Shown piece after piece: positions 14,052-16,002 of a DNA stretch of 16,002 nucleotides. The DNA lies in contig DASXXM010000446.1 in the NCBI GenBank assembly GCA_036503065.1, positions 1 through 16,002 on the forward strand, written 5' to 3'. This DNA is from DATEPR01 sp036503065 (GTDB taxonomy: Bacteria; Actinomycetota; Actinomycetes; Mycobacteriales; Pseudonocardiaceae). The notes under the pieces are model-generated. The model had not been told where the DNA came from, did not search any database, and was given only the letters and a program-made list of their open reading frames with translations. The position numbers were made by a program, and so were the translations under genes. Position 1 is the stretch's first letter. The number at the start of each line of letters is the position of its first letter.

Positions 14052-15594
14052 ATGGAAAGCCAGTCCCCGTGGTACCCGAACTACGTGTTGTGCGCATTGG
14101 CGCGTTTTGCTTCGTTCGGTTCCCGAACGGCGTTGACGCAACAGAATCGGGAGCTGAACTACACCCAGGCGCGCCAACTCGTGCTCGACCTCGCCGATCG
14201 GCTGCGGACGACGGGCGTGCGGCCGGGTGACGTGGTGGGCGTCTTCATGGGTCTCCAGATCGAGAGCCCGCTGCTCCAGCTCGCGCTGCACCTGGTCGGC
14301 GTCCGTTCGGTGTGGATCGACATCACCGCGATGCCGAACGAGATCGACCAGTATCTGAAGGTCGCGTCGGTGGACGTCCTCATCTATGACGCGCGGACCG
14401 TCGCCGAGCCGGGTGCCGCGCTCGGCAGGCGACTCGGGGTGCCCGTGCTCTGCCTCGGTCCGGACGGGGCAGGGCCGGATCTGCTCGCCCCCGGACCGAC
14501 GGTGGACCAGGTTCCCGTCGCGACGGACGCGCCGGTCGAGTCGATCTTCCAGACCAGCGGTACGACCGGCGTGCCCAAGTCCGTGCACCATCGCCATGTC
14601 TTCTACGCCCAGCTCGGCGAACTCGCGGACGAACTGGTCGCGGCGGACCAGTGGCGGACCCGGCACCTGTCGTTCTCCCGGCTCAGCCATCCGGCCGGCC
14701 AGATCTCGTCGCTGCTCTACCTGTTCAGCGGCGGCACCCTGGTGTTCGTGCCGACGTTCGAGCCGGGCGACTTCATCGCGGCGATCGTCCGCGAGCGGCC
14801 CACCTCGGTCTACATGGCGCCGCCGATGTTCTACCAGATCCTGGATCACCCGTCGTTGGCCGACGCCGACCTGAGCAGCCTGACCACGTTCAACATCGGC
14901 GGCTCCGCGCTGAATCCGACCAGGGTGCGGCAGGGGATCGACCGGTTCGGACCGATCCTGCGGGTGACGTACGGGCTGAGCGAGTCGCCGTTCATCACGG
15001 CGTATCCCAACGTGGGCACCGACCCGGACCGGGTGCGGTCCTGCGGACGTACCTACGGCGACGTGCGGGTGGAGATCCGTGACGAGGCCGGGTCGCCGGT
15101 CGGGATCGGCGAGACGGGCGAGCTCTGGGTGTGGAGCAGGCTGAACTTCGCCGGCTACTGGGGACAACCCGACCTCACCGCGGCCGCCCTGGTCGACGGC
15201 TGGGTACGGACCCGCGATCTCGCCTATCAGGACGCGGACGACTACCTCTATCTGGTGGGCCGGACGTCGGACATGATCCTCGCCGGCGTGAGCTCGAAGT
15301 GCGTGTATCCACGGCCGATCGAGGACATCCTGGCCACCCATCCGCATGTGCGGGCGGCGGCCGTGATCGGGGTACCGGACGAGGCGCAGGGCGAGGCGGT
15401 GCACGCGTTCGTCGTCCGCGAACCGAACGTGACCGTGACCGAGGACGAACTCGTGACGCTGGTACGCGGCCAACTCCACCCGTCCTGGGCGCCGCGCACG
15501 ATCGACTTCGTCGACAGCCTGCCCACCACCGCCATCGGCAAGGTGAACACGAGGGCACTGCGCGACCGGTACGCCAGAGACCACCAGAGGGCGG

Positions 15595-15605
<11 letters not shown>
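14052..15605 (+). CDS. AMP-dependent synthetase/ligase (ANL superfamily)
   Basis: A 517-residue adenylate-forming enzyme that would activate a carboxylic acid as an acyl-adenylate and usually pass it to CoA or a carrier protein. The phosphate loop FQTSGTTGVPKS (166-177), the YGLSES motif (307-312), GELWVWSRLNFAGYW (357-370), the ribose-binding aspartate region VRTRDLA (D389), the hinge GRTSDMI (403-409) and the catalytic-lysine motif TTAIGKVNTRAL (K497) are all in order. Motif A7 has TRD instead of TGD. The segment after the hinge, LAGVSSKCVYPRPIEDI, departs from the common KxxGxxVxPxEIE. ATG 14052 is preceded by GGAG with six bases spacing; an in-frame ATG at 14040 is possible. No carrier protein or synthase is adjacent, so the acceptor is unknown. 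It overlaps the convergent UvrA-like gene by 11 bases. Confidence 0.88.

Positions 15606-16002
<397 letters not shown>

Noticed and set aside
13995..15584. 529-codon minus-strand open frame opposite the ANL gene
   Set aside because: It is the antisense shadow of a gene with complete ANL motifs. The translation is rich in Arg, His and Asp with no recognisable domain.

Overview
The window is very GC-rich DNA with strong third-position GC bias, many GTG starts and dense gene packing. It carries expanded actinomycete families (an S-adenosyl methyltransferase of the DUF574 type, an LpqC-like esterase, an FBP zinc-finger protein, a UvrA paralogue). It reads as the chromosome of a filamentous or soil actinomycete, plausibly Pseudonocardiales-like; the genus is an inference. 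I see no tRNA, rRNA, CRISPR array, transposase or phage gene. All 16 genes look intact except the last, which runs off the right edge. Bases 1-155 hold no gene I can support.

Layout. (1) 156-770 (+) encodes a RibD-C/dihydrofolate-reductase-fold protein. (2) 781-5406 (-) is a co-directional block: UTRA-type GntR regulator, MIP channel, ornithine-cyclodeaminase/mu-crystallin-family protein, DAO-family FAD oxidoreductase (coupled to the previous gene by a GTGA overlap), and a zinc-ribbon metallo-beta-lactamase-fold protein. Divergent from the regulator is a UPF0324/YeiH membrane protein (5498-6577, +). Two ATGTACGYACAT-type palindromes sit in the shared 91-bp promoter region. (3) 6578-7405 (-) encodes an S-adenosyl methyltransferase, divergent from a MarR regulator and an overlapping MFS exporter (7524-9232, +). 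The 118-bp region between them carries two unrelated perfect inverted repeats. (4) 9241-10437 (-) encodes an FBP zinc-finger protein and a small alpha/beta hydrolase, behind a recognisable promoter. (5) 10534-13737 (-) is a tight operon: glucose-6-phosphate dehydrogenase, aldo/keto reductase, PHB-depolymerase-family esterase. (6) 14052-15605 (+) encodes a stand-alone ANL adenylate-forming enzyme. It converges, with an 11-nt overlap, on the 3' end of a UvrA-like ATPase gene (15595 to the right edge, -).

How the genes may work together. The most coherent unit is region 2. A DAO-type oxidase that makes an imine, plus an OCD-family protein whose catalytic loop resembles the ketimine/pyrroline-2-carboxylate reductases, suggests oxidation of a D-amino or imino acid followed by re-reduction to the L form. 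A channel with an unusually small, apolar selectivity filter and a ligand-sensing GntR regulator would accompany it. In region 5 the dehydrogenase could supply NADPH to the reductase. Region 3 looks like a regulated export or resistance module. These roles are inferences from family and context.
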